Assembly (NCBI GenBank): GCA_019802505.1
Contig: JAFMOC010000083.1
Span: 1,086,501-1,150,500 of the forward strand
Direction: 5' to 3'
From: Corydoras sp. C115
Taxonomy: Eukaryota > Chordata > Actinopteri > Siluriformes > Callichthyidae
Length of the DNA: 64,000 nucleotides
Below the pieces are notes generated by a model. It searched no databases. It was given only the letters and a program-made list of their open reading frames with translations, and had not been told where the DNA came from. Shown piece after piece: positions 12,601-26,300 of this stretch. A program made the position numbers and the translations under genes. Position 1 is the stretch's first letter; the number at the start of each line of letters is the position of its first letter.

Positions 12601-15600
12601 TTGGCAAAAATCTATCCAGACAGAAGATTGTTTATAGTTACTTTGGTTAACGAGTTTCAATAACACATGCTGTTCAAATTTAGGCCTCTATAACTCTTTA
12701 AAGCTTCGCTATTCTAATTAAAATTTGTTAGACTGTGAAACATGATTAGTTCAATTGCCAGTGCGAATGTGTGTGGTTGGTGCAGCTTTCCAAATATAGC
12801 ACCTTAACTAATTGTTCTTTCAATTATGAACACACTGCTGCCACAGTTGCAGCCTAGGTCTGCCCTATATACAATCAAGAAGTCTAAAATAAACATACAA
12901 GCTTTCGTGTACATATATCAAGTGTCAATGAAGGTTTTGGAGCAAGCCACAGGTGTGTAGAGTCCAATTTTGGAACTCCATGTCCTGCAATCTTCAAAAC
13001 CCATAACTCATCAAAGTATAGCCACACTCTGTTCAACATGCGTTTAAGTAAAAATGGCAGCTAAATATTAGCCTGACATTGCACATCAGCAGTTAAAGCA
13101 CAGGTTTATTTTCTTTTCAGAATAGAACATGGAATTTGTCATCAATTTAAAAGTCCCGACTCACTTTTGCTTTTAATCACACCTCTTTCTGCTCCTTCTT
13201 CCATTAATGTGTAGCTAGACAGAGAGAGTTTCCCTCTCCATCAGCAGAGAAAGTGTGAGCAGGAAAGGTAAGATTTTCCTGGCTTCGGCAGTGCATTTCT
13301 AATGCGCCTCACTCGCACTAGTTTGTTTGGTAAAATAACATCCATGTCCCCCCTAAAAATGCTAGCTCTGCCGACTAACAATAGTACTTTCTATGTGCCA
13401 TCTCACCCCAGATACCTTGGCACTGCATAACTTTTCCAAAGTTGTAAAGATGATGGGGGCGGAGCCAGTGACAACATTCCCAAATCCTTTTATATCTCCC
13501 TTTCCTTTAATATCTCTGTCTATTATGTCATTGTTCTTGTTGCATCACTAATCCTTATTCTTTGATCTTGTTTTGGAGTTTTTTATAATAACTATTTTAC
13601 TCTCTTTGCTGTAAATGAATGAATAACCATCATTAGTGATCTGGATTTTGGAAATGTAAGCATCTTGCCGTGTTACTCTGAAGTACTTTTATCCTGATTG
13701 CTCCATCTATCCAAGTGGCTGGATAACATAACTATTTTCTTCTGTGGACATTTGTAGGTGTACATATGCCATGTACTTTATAAGCTTCTGTTAAACTAAA
13801 CACCTTATTTCAGTTTAACTAAACACCAAAGTGAACATGTGTAATTCATTGCCATTCTACATCACATTCCCTGCCTGTTCTTGTATGGGTCATGGGCAGT
13901 GTGTTTAAAGAGCACTGTTTTTCCCTAGAGAAGAGTACTCAGTCTGCCGTCTACTGTACAGACCTAAGTAAAATACAACTAATGCCAGCCCACATCATTC
14001 ATGGACACTCTATATATTGCTGGAGAAAAGTCATTGCTACTACTCTGTGGTCTTCATTACAAAAAAGAGAGGTTTCTTGTGTTCTCTTATATACACAGAA
14101 ACACACCCCTTCTAAAATGTCCCTACTTAATAATTTCCATATGTCTTAAATTGTATGAACAGCTCGACGCTGTTAGTTTGAGCAAAATGCAAAGGCTTCT
14201 TTCTTTTCTCACCCCTCTTTGCTTCTTGCTCCCTCACACTCCATACTCCCCCCTCTCTCAAGAACTAAACACAATCCCTTATTCACAAGTAGCAATCTGC
14301 ACCAAAACTAGGAAACTGTAGGATTAAAAGATTGTGCCATCTACTGGCAAATGAAGTAGACATATTTTTTGTTATGTCTTATATAGCTTCTTAAAAAGTC
14401 TTTTGAGTGATTTATTACAACTATTCTAAATGCATTCATTATACATATTTAATATTATATACTCTAGATATTATACTAAATATATTTACAATATTATAGT
14501 TTTTAAGCATCTAAACTTAACAGTTTGATTTCTTCACAATGTTAACATGTCAATTGTATTTATTTCTTTGGGCTTTGGACTTGATAGACTGGTAAAACAT
14601 TATATTATTTTTTTCATTCATTCATTATCTTTCACCTAATTCTCTACTAGGGTCGTGGGGGGTTATAGGTTATATCATATTATGTTAATATATTTGACTT
14701 AAATATAGGTTGAAGGGTGATATTTATATAATTTTGTATTTATCTTTTTAGGCATATTTTCTTTTAATTGTTCAAATTCCATCACACAAAAAAGATAAAT
14801 ATAACACAAACTGAAATTTTTTTATCTAATTTACAACCAAATGATTGTTTATTGGTTATGTGTATAGCTTTAGTACCATGTGCACTTTTTATATTATACC
14901 AACTTTTTTGAAATAACTTTTAAAGTATTGTTTGCAAACCAGTTGTACCCAGATCTAGCCTTTGTTGTGCAAATTTTGTGGCATGACAAGTTCCCTATGG
15001 TCAAATAAAAATATAAACAGTGTGTTCCTTATAAAGTAACTCAAATTTCTCTAAAAACAGTGTCAAACTGTGCGATTTGTACCATACTGTACCTCTTCAG
15101 TCTAGTTTATGCCTGAAGCCATCAATCCTTGATGCATTAGGGGTTAGGATATGGATGTGTTATTGTGTGTAATATTTTTTAATGATTAAAGCTCTAGACA
15201 AGCACTAGTTTTACCTAGGGTCATATTTGACATGATATAGTATAGACATAAATCCTATTTCCAATTCTCCTTTGAAATAGATTTCAATTAAAGAAGGTGT
15301 TAAAGACGTGAACAAGTTGTCTGGCATGAACAAACCTACCAGGGCTTGTTTGCTAGGAGCCCTTTTGTGGTTCTAATACTGTTTACTTCATATCCTTAAA
15401 AAGGATCAGATTGTTTATACTGACTCATTAAACATATTTGAACCATACATATGCAGAGCGTGGCACTGCAGTCTGTGTAAAGTCACTAGCTTGGCTCCAG
15501 CCAGCTACAAGCCAAAAAGGAGATAAGGCCGTCTTTGTGTGTCTGAGGCAGGCTGACTAATTAGCGATCATTAGTTGGACTTGCAAGAGGCCCTGGGCCT

Positions 15601-17309
15601 ACAGGATTAAGCAGACTGATTACACTCCAATGACCCCTTAATGGGACAGGTGTGTGGAGGAAACCCAAGACTATGGGGGCCTGGAATGGATCAGACACAC
15701 CTAAAAGAGCATTTCTGGCCTTGGACAATAATTCAGACTGGAAGATGTGGCATTTATAATATTCTGCCAGGGAGGTGATGTCTGGATCCAATAAAAAAGT
15801 GATGGTACAGACTACAGGACAAAATTTGGTTTTCTGTCATCATCTCTCGTTTATTGCTGTCCCTATAATAAAGAGCCAATTTTCCATGACTTCTAATGAT
15901 AAATGTGTTAATGCCATGCCAAAAATACTACAGAAGGAAAGTCACTTAAGTTTGAAATCCAGGAGCCACAAAAATATGTAATATTTGACTACTTTACTTA
16001 AAACAGAATGAGTATAAATCAGGTTCCACTGCTACACTGTGGTTGGCATGGCTGCCTATTAGTCAGATCAATCAGCCATAATAAACTAACCAGTGTGCAA
16101 AAACATCCAGTGTTAGTATTTTGGGTTTCCTTCAATACATGGAATATGGGATTTACTAAAACCACAAAATCCTGAGAATATTGATGCTGCAGATTTTAAA
16201 ACATCTTTGATTTGTGTTTATTGTACCCTGCAAATATCCTTCATTCTATCCACTGTGGATCAGTGCAAACACCAGATATTTACCAACAGCTTACGAGCAT
16301 CTTAACTGTGAGCTTACATTTAATCCACCATGCACACTAATATTGTCACTTTGTTTACGTAAAAGGACAGTGTTATGTGTCTGCTTTGTACATTTTAACT
16401 GATCAGGCTTATAATTTGGTGTATTGTATTATGAAATGTGACTTTGCATGTTTAATAAAGTAATAAGGAATAACAAACTGTCAACCTACATTTGTTATTT
16501 TTTTCTTTACTTACATTTAAGCTTATGTAAACACTCATATACCGGTTTGTGTTAACAGGTGTATGTGTATGTTGATTTGTGTTTGCGATCGGATCAAAAA
16601 TTACCTTTCTCCTTTTGCGGTGGATGTCTCCAATAGAATTGGCGAGGCTGTTTGGTCCTAGCAAAGTGCTGGTGCTCTGAGGCCAGTCTACACTGACAAG
16701 AGTGTGTTCTCCCATCAGCACCTTCCGGACATTCTCGGCTCCTGTCACACGAATCACTGGACGGCCCAACAGATGAGTTTTAAACACATTACCGTACTTC
16801 TGCCGTCTCGAGGCATGGAACCCTGCACCCTTTAGAAAACAAAAGAAATGGAAAAAAATACAGTTATTATAGAGAAGATTTTGGTTGTTAAAAATAAAAA
16901 ATTTGAACAACTGACCATTCTAATATTTTAGGATGTTCCAAAATAAGCATAAATGGATGGAAGGAATAAACCAGGACATCTAGTGCCACAAACTCTGCAG
17001 GTCTCTGCAAGTATTTGCTAGAACTAGCTCAGAAAAATCTGTTATCAGAAACAGGGCTAGTGTAAGCTGGAGGGCTTTTGGAGTAGTTAGCAGGATATTA
17101 GCTCATGGATGAGGTGTTAGCACTAATGCCTATTTAGAGGAATGGGTGTGAGCCCCAAAGGATTACCCCATGCATTTGTTTCTGTTTTGCAAGAGTGCAA
17201 AGGTCCAGTTCGTGGCAGCCTTTCTGTAAGTGGATTAGTTTTAGTGATTAGCAGAAAGGGGGTCTTGCTTAGCCTCTGGATCACAGGGCAGAAGTGATTG
17301 TGTGTGTTT

Positions 17310-17367
<58 letters not shown>

Positions 17368-20300
17368 GGCTTATACCTATGGCGTTGATTTAATGTATCT
17401 GGTAAATTCTCTTCTCAACCCTAATACATAACTTCCTGTTAGCTGATCTATTGTTGTAAATGGTCACATGGCTGGCCATTTTTTTCTTTAAATGCAATGC
17501 TGTCATAATTTTAATGATTTTAAAGATAATCAAATTTTTAAAAAGTAGTTTTACAAAGAGATGCAGTGCAATAAGGTGCAATAACACAGAGGCAAACAAA
17601 GGCAACATAATGTGTCATTTTATAATGAATGCTGGTCATTTGAAATCAGATGTCCAACCATGGAGCATGACGACAGTGCTGGCCTCTAGTGTGTTTATAC
17701 AGACATCAATTTGGCTCCGTGATTACCGCCGCTGCCAACTTTAAGGTGGAGCAACAATGCCCCCATTCTGCTTTCATACGTTGGACACAGAAGGTGGCAA
17801 AATAACATGACAATATTTCTGCCTTGAACAGTGTGTGCATAAAGGGGCTATAGATGTGGATTAGGCACACTTGACTACCTCTGACACTAGCTTAAAAATG
17901 GAAAAAGAATGCTCTTTCAACTGCAGTCTGCATACATGGAAAAGCAAGATAGAACGAAGGCCTAAGAGTACCACCTTAAAACAGCCGTGTTACAGCATCT
18001 ATAGAATTAACTCAGATCATATTGAAATTGACATCTTTGCTTCAAACATGGATCTTCGTCATAAGTGATCAAATAGCTGCAAAATAAAAAAAAACTTTCA
18101 CCTCAATGCCCGCATACATAAAATGATGTATGTTAAAAAATGCAATGAAAACTGAATACAGTAATTTAAGCTTGAAGCTTTTAGTGTCCAACAATAAATA
18201 TAACACATTTTCATTGATATCAATGACAAACTTAATCTATTAATCACCTTTTCTTTCTTTGACTCTTTTCATTTGGAAATTCAGGTAATGTAAAAGTTTT
18301 GCAAGTGGAATCTTTGCTTATTTTTGTTGTAGACAAGACACGGTTTTCTCAGAAGTTTTTGATCGCTGTTGTCTCTTCTTTTTATTCTACGCCACCACGT
18401 TTTAATAGGAGACAGATATGTACAGCAGTCTGCTGCCAGTCAAGCACACACTATATTAACACTATGTTGGAACCAGTTGCAATTGAGGTCTGTCCTATTA
18501 AACCAAAATACACAAACCGAACAACATACTGCAGGCTCTACCAATACATATTACTCCGTTTGTTACTTAAATGCTTAGGCCAAGATACATAGCTTTAGCA
18601 TTACATTAGCACGTGGGCAAAGTGTGACTACATTTTAAAAATGAATATGCATTATAATAAAAAGCTCCCAAGTTTTCTTGTCTTGTAATTGAAGGCAAGA
18701 AAAGGAAAATAGCTTGTATTTAAATATCGAGGTACAGCATCACAATGAATAATCTCGATTTTTATTGACAAGTGATGTGAAGCAGAACAGTCCTTTTACA
18801 CATGTTCAGACCAAGAAAACGGCACATTAACTGGAGAATACGTTAATCAAAATATCAACATCCCTTCGAATAGTAATCATACTGGATTATTTAAACTAAT
18901 GCTAGGTGAGGTGATTTTGTAGGTGAGCATCTTAATGACATATAGCACGTAATAACACATTATAAATGACAGCAGCCATTGGGAACACCGCAATGTACAT
19001 AAAGACCCACTGTAACCTCCCAGACTCATACACACACGCACACGTATTCCATGGTAAGGAATTTAGCTGAAGTTATTTGCCCTCCTTGCCCCAGCCCCCA
19101 TCCCCAATGCAAGATTTGTGACCTGTTTCTTATGGCATGCTACAAGGACTCCTGCAAACAGACACGTCTTTGGGTAGATAATTTTAGCCACACTGAGAAC
19201 CTTTTCCTTCAAGTTTGGCTGATGGAGAAAGTTCACCTTGGCACATCAGCACTAGAGTGTTTTTTTGTGTGTGGGGGGAGTGCATGTGTTCATTAACTTG
19301 ATCTAAAATTAAACTATAAAAAAAACTAGGGAAAGATTTTAGGTTTTGCCTGATGCCATATTATTATTATTATTATGAAATATGATTTTGTTGAATGGTG
19401 TATATTAGTACATATATGGCTTGTTAGTTGTCATGTAAACTGTTTTAATTATTACTAATTGACCAGTAAGTATCTACCTTTATTAAAACAATCAGGAAAG
19501 ACAGGGGAAAACTAATTTAAAAAAAAAAAAGACAGCCGCAACAGACTTAGTGCTCATCGGGAATTAGATGGCTGTTTATTTTAACCTGTATTTAATGATT
19601 TAAAATAATGTATTGCATTTCACACATTAATATGAATGTCAAGCAGACAGACAAAGCAGAGACAGAGTGCATTATTTTCAATAATGTCATGGCTGGAGAA
19701 ACGGCATCAGATTTAAGAACTGTAACTGTTTTATAATGCACAGTATAACCCCTTTCATAGGCATAGAATTGCCCAGAAAACAGTAATGGATAGTCCATTC
19801 AAGACTGGTAACCAAATAAAATGATGAAAAAATATATTTGATTATACATATTTTGGATACTAGCATACATTTACGTTTTTTTTTATAACATTTACATAAT
19901 ACATACTAAATACTACTGGTAGTGATCGTTATATGCGTTCTAATAAATCATTACTTTCTCATAGGCGATCATGTAAACACATTAATACCTCAAACTTCAG
20001 CTGATTTCAGGAGTGCTAGCTGACATTTTTCCAGTTATAAAATTGAAATCCCACACAGGGCATTAAATCAGGTGTCATTAACTAAGTCATTAAACATTCT
20101 CCTTGTTGGCCTAGTACGTCTCAAAAGACTATAGACAGCGTAACACCACAAAGGCTGACAGTTCAGTGGCTTTTCTAATTTAATGTACAATAAAAGCCAG
20201 GAAATTCCAAATATGTTATCCTGCCACCTTGCTCTTGGAAAATAGCCTTATAGTAGTTAATATTAATGTTAAAGCATTACTAAAAAAAAGGTGAATTTAG

Positions 20301-23300
20301 TGATTGAAAACATTTCTTGTCAACTTTAAACTCAGTGAATCTGGCAAAGTTACAGCAACAGCAGCTGAACTGCATAATCCATGTTTTATGCATGAAAGGG
20401 GCTTATGTTGCTCCAGTAAGCCAGGTCATTACAGATGGGTGTGTAAGTTATGCTCCTCCCTTTTGTTTGTCAAGGTTCAGGTCCAAGGAGAAGAGCTATT
20501 AAAATACATTTTTTACACATCCAGGAATTAAAATAAGTAAAATAGGTACTTTCTGTCTATACATTTTATATACTATTCCCATTTAACTTATTGCCATTTT
20601 ATTAATGTTTCATACCAGTTTGACCTAAACAAAGTGTCTTTTTCCATTAACAGTGGGTGTGCTATAATTATTGATATTTAAAGCTACTGAAGCAATACAA
20701 TAATTTATGATTTTAATGGTGAACTAGTGGCTCAGTAGCTGACGTCTGCCAGAGTGGTGGTAAAGTAATGCAGTCTACAAGCCGATAGTCTGTGCTACGG
20801 AGGTTAAATGGTCACCAGCCAGCTTATATGCAGTGTTAAGTTAATGTCATTGAGAAGTTTACATATCAAGTGAGTGTGAGGGCAAAAGGTAACTATAGCG
20901 CAGTCATATTTTATGCAAACACACACACACATGCTTCCAAATCTCTCCAAATACATAACCTGGAGAAGCAAATGTAGCATCTTTCACCATGTTGTGAGAG
21001 TTGAGTGTTTGGGTGTACATTTATTTTTCCCCTGCGATGCAGTTTAGCCTGCTGCTGACTCCTAATTCCCATCATCACACTCTCCACAGGTTTGTGTGTG
21101 TGCCTGTCTACTTTGCTCTAAGCTGCATTAGAACAGACCGGTTTTCAGAGCCATTCGATAGGCTGGGGACAAGGCCGTCTTTTAAAACCACACACGTGCA
21201 CACATACGTAAACACTACACATTAGGCTGTATGCGCATGCGTGTGTTTGCTGTAGCTTTACAATTTGCTCTACATTTCTAGCTGCGTTTTTACAGTGAAG
21301 ACTGAAATGGGCATGAAAGTGTACATGTAAAGTGATGTGAAGGTGAAGTGGGGACAAGGATATGTGTACTGGAAAGTGTGAGAACAATGTGCAAATGATA
21401 AATATACTGTAATAGAAGGGGTTATGCCAAATGGCTGCACAACTCTTGGAGCCTTATCCAAAGTTGGGTGAGTAGTTCGTCTGGAAATAGCAGACAAAAC
21501 ATGGAGGGAAAACGGCTGAGGTGTGGCAGCCCAGATGACATTTGGCTAGAAGGTGAGAAATGTCCGCCCCCTTCTCATGAAGCCACTAAAGCACAGACGT
21601 GCAGAGAAAGAACACGAAAAAAAGAAAAGGAAAACCCCAAAAGGGCAACTGACGCACGAAAGTGCCACACACCCTGGAAAAGCAATGAGGTAATAATCTA
21701 CAGATTACTCTCTTTTCTCAAATACACACACTCTGTTGTATGCTCATCTGTACATTTGTGCATATGCACAGTGATCCACTTAAACTGTCATAGTTATGAT
21801 AGAGCTGTTGCACATCATACATGCAGCACTGAACGAGCAGCTGAAATACTTCAGGACTGTGCACAATATGCCGTATCAGCACAAACCGGTCTTCAATACC
21901 AAAGAGAAATAATTATTGCTGCCAAGGTTGGGTCAAAGGAATCCACGTGGAAACACCGATTAAGCGAACGATGTGAGTAGATTCTAGAGGAAAGGAAAAA
22001 TGAATCTCATGGCTGAGATTAGGTTTTGTTCTTTTATTTCATCCTTTAAACCCACATGTATTTAGTCTGTCAAGCTTATTTATGTGGAGAGCCTAAAACT
22101 CTGCTATGCTCCAAGCAACTAATGGTTAGTAGTGGTGGTAAAGAAAAGGAATGAGGAACTGGGCAGATTCAATTTGTTTGGAAAGCGAGATGAAGGAGAT
22201 GAATAAATGGAAGAACAAACAGAGATGGACTCTACAGCACTGGTTATTGAAATAGCCGAGCAGATGTGTGTGCATTTGTCTGTTAAACATAGACTATACC
22301 AGCTCTGTCTGCAGTTCTTGGTCATGAAAAGGTTACCCACCATGCTCAGCAGCTGCTTTAACATTAAAAAAATTATCAGATATTTTACAAGAGAAGCAAG
22401 AAAGAGAACAACTTTTTCCCACTTGCCCCGTCACACACTGCGCAGCCTGAGTCTGAACTAAAAATATAAATTTCTGTGTAAATTGGACACCATTCGGGTC
22501 TCCTGCTCCATAAATGTAGCCTTTGTGTGGCAATGGAAATGTTATACAAATGACCCCTTTATTACAACCACAAAAACTCATTTAATTATATTTATTCAGA
22601 TCAGCATGGGAGGACACAAACACCTACCCGCTTAGCAAATGGAGGGGTTTGGGCAGAAAAGCAAAACATTATTGTATGCTTGCATAGACAGATGAAAAGG
22701 CACGAATAAAACAGAATGAGAGATAAAGGAGCAGTGTTGTAGCAGTGAAAAATATAATTCCTCTTTATGCTGAAACTAACTTTTTTGCATTGTCATTCAG
22801 TTGCTCTGCTGATTTCACCAAATTACAAAGTCTACAATTTTTTATCGTATGAATGTGTAAAACTTATGGCTGACAGTTATGGATTTAGGGCCTTATGTGA
22901 CTAACAAATGAAGATTCTTGTCCTTATCCTGCGGAATATATCGTAGATGATACCATAGTCAATGCTGAAAAACAGTTAAACACAATCTCTCCATGCATAA
23001 TCGATATTGAGCAAGAGAAAAGCAGATAGACAACAGTGAAAGGAGAAGAGATTATAGAAAAATGAAAGGTGCAAGGCCCATTATTCTTCCATTCATCATT
23101 TTAAAAGAGACTCTAAATCCATCTGCCAAAGTGGTTGCAGGAATGGGCCAACAGCTAAAAGAAAGTGTGGAGTCTAACTGTAATGGAAATGTGATATGGG
23201 CTTGCATGCGGAGCTGCAGGCAGGGGCCATGTGGAACAGGTAGGAATCACCAAAAAGAAGCTCTGAACAGGCGCCAGAAAAGAGTCTAAGGCTGATGGAA

Positions 23301-26300
23301 CAAGGCTGGCCAAGAGAATTGGGTCCCCTTTGACCTGGAAACAGAATGTAGTGAGAGATTACGGTTGTTCAGTGTGGTGAAGTGGTCACCCAAAGACCTC
23401 TTTAATTCTCACTCTCACCCTTTCTTGCCACCTCCTGTTGCCAATGCCAAGCCTGTTGCCACCAACTCCATTCTATGCAACCCGTTTTACAAAAACAACA
23501 GCCTGTTTGAAAGGTTGGTAGTGTGTTCCAGGGGTCAAAGAGGGGCCATGCTGTAGTGCTGCCACTCACTCCCATTTCATGACTAGTGATCCTCCCGGAT
23601 GAGCAAGAAAGGAGGAAAATTTGGAATGAATAACTGACTGAATAAGTATCACCCTTCCTATTGCATAAGTGTGAGTAAAAAAGAGAGTGAGTATGAGTTA
23701 GTGTATGTCTCAGGAATGTTGATCAGTTTCAGTGTCATTTACGCCAGCAGGAGGCACAGAGCTCTACAGAGCTCTCACCAAATCTACCACCAGCATCATT
23801 ATAAATATAGGCACTGAGCTGGATAATAGGTGACATGTTACATCACCGGTACAATGTAACTCATTTCTTTACCAAAAGCTTGCATTATTCCATTTTACAT
23901 CTGATAATAATTCAACAATGACTAGATTTTGTTCTAAAAAATGTGTACACTCTAAAACATTCACTCTCTCTGTTGTAAAACATACAAAGATTAAATAATT
24001 GCCATAGCAACACTCACGGTTTCACAGAAATTGCAATATTTGATATTAATAATCATGGTCAATTAATATTTTATTCAACCTTTAGGTATATGTATATGAT
24101 TGGTTGTTTATTCTGTCTGTATATCATAACACAAGTCTCGTCACACTTTAAATTTCTTAGTACAATAATAAAAAAATGTATTACAGTATAATCACATGCT
24201 GTTTTAGAGCCAAAACCAATAAGGATTGTTATAAGTTAAATCACGTGTGAACATAGGATTACTATTCAACAATAAAGAAATTAAAAAATACAATCTTATA
24301 AAACCCAAACGCTGCTTGAGACAAAAATTGAGAATAGTAAATTGGAAGTTTCTCTGTGGTTAGTAGAATATGGCAAAACTATATATTTGTGAGTATATGC
24401 CTATACATATGTGTGATTTTGTGGGAACCAATGCATGTTACATATTCACAATGTGGGGACCTATTGTCCTCCTGGAGACCACAAGCCAATGCCCCAAACT
24501 TAAATCCTTAAATTTCATGTTGAAGACATATTGTATGATTATGATTATGGTTATGTTTATGGTTATGACAATTAGGCTAGGACTAGTTATACATAAGGTT
24601 TGAGTTGGTATCCATGCATGACACAAATTAAAGGCTTTGTATATTTCCCAGAATGCATTTATGTGGGTGTATTTACCTCTGCATGGAAACCAAGTATCCC
24701 CATGACAATAGTATGTGTCCACAGTCTTCAAAGCATGGAGACATATAGTCTGGGGACATTTTTTATTCGTTTATAAAATGGGCCAAATTTTTGTCTATTG
24801 TCTGTTTGCCATCGCATTCAATAAGCGACGAAGCAAGTTTAGTTTTAGAGTGTTATTGTCCTCATAAAAGTGTACCAAACATGCTTTAGACAACTGCACC
24901 ATTCTGATTTGCTACATTACAATAAACCTTAAGCCCAAAAATTTTAAATGACAGCACCTGCTCTGCTGCAGTCAACAATGATATATGCTACAACATGATT
25001 CTAATTAGTGATATGTGGTTAAAAATGTCTGGAAAAGCTGGCGTGGTGTATATATATATTCTTATTTCTTTGAGGTGTTTTTAGGGAACATTTAAATAAA
25101 ACTTTTTCTAATACATCTTCAAGAACATTATGTGCTGCATGTAACTTTTTTTTTATTATAAAACGTGTGCTCGTTAGGTCACGTTAAATGTTTTATACAA
25201 TAGATAAAATTCAGTGAACTAATTAAACAGCATATGAAGCATAGTATATAAGCAATATATAAGCGTTGGAAATGTGCAGAAATTTGTGCCCTCTTGCCTA
25301 AATGATGTACCCATATTTTCGGGTTTAATATGGAATTTGACCAGGGGTGCACAAACTTTTCCATGAGCTACGTATGCATACTTATGCAGCATGTATATAT
25401 GAAGTGTCAAAAAATAAAAACGAATCGTTGCTGTGCATAAACTTTAAATATACCAGTCAGAAACAGAACGCAGGGGAATGTTGGCTTTTCTTGCAGAACG
25501 ATTGCCAAGTTGACGGAGTTTTACGCGCAGGCAGTGTGTTCTGTGGTTGCACACATTCCAGATAACACTGTACACCGAACACTACTTCGAATAAAATGTG
25601 ATTTCGTGTGGCACATTACTATGGATTTGTTAGTCTTAATCCTTCGTCTGCAAGCCCCGTTTAACCATTGCGTATTCTGGGTAGGTGTGGTTGGACCGTG
25701 CATATAATTAACAGAACAGCTTTGGGACTTGTCTATTGCGAACTGACAATAGACCTGGATCTTTACCGTACATATTTTCCAGCGGTCTCGGGCAGTTAGC
25801 CATCTTTGGAAAGCACCCAGCAGAACTCATCAGGAAACGTGGCACTCAGCTGCATCACTCGGATTCTCTCACTACAGCAGCGCTGAGTGGCACCAGCAGC
25901 AGCTCCGCTTCTACCCGACCCGAATCTGAAGGCTGCCACGGGGGCATCCATCCACCGAATGCCCTTGCCCTCTCGTTGTAGAGTGGTAGGACAGCGCCTG
26001 GCACGGATGTGTGATTCCCCTGCTTAAACACGCCCGATTTCAAGCCTGACTTGATAGACAGGTTCAGCACGAGTGCTGGATCCACCGCACCGTTCCAGGT
26101 TCAGACGCGGAGTCATTGCGGCGGAGCCCTGGCGCGCATCCGAAGCCGGTTATTAAGTATCACATTGTCGGAATCTCATGCTCCCCTTCAAGTCTATTCC
26201 ACGTGGACCGTCTGTACAACACAGGAGACTTTTTCTTTTTTTTAAAAAAAACATCAGTTTGAACACGTGCGCTAGGATTATGGGGGTATTCCCCGGTGCG

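Larger units (their letters stand above)
12612..16604 (-). other. cyp26b1: cyp26b1 intron 2
   Basis: 4.0 kb with almost no interspersed repeats, only a short SINE-tail scrap near 14618-14670. It contains a perfect CTCF-core match at 14334-14347 and a less AT-rich, homeodomain-site-bearing segment at about 15380-15800. Confidence 0.9.

Noticed and set aside
21468..21980. 170-codon open frame, the longest in the window
   Set aside because: Lies in cyp26b1 intron 1 on the opposite strand, shows no recognisable domain and is low-complexity basic sequence in its middle. Length alone is not convincing.
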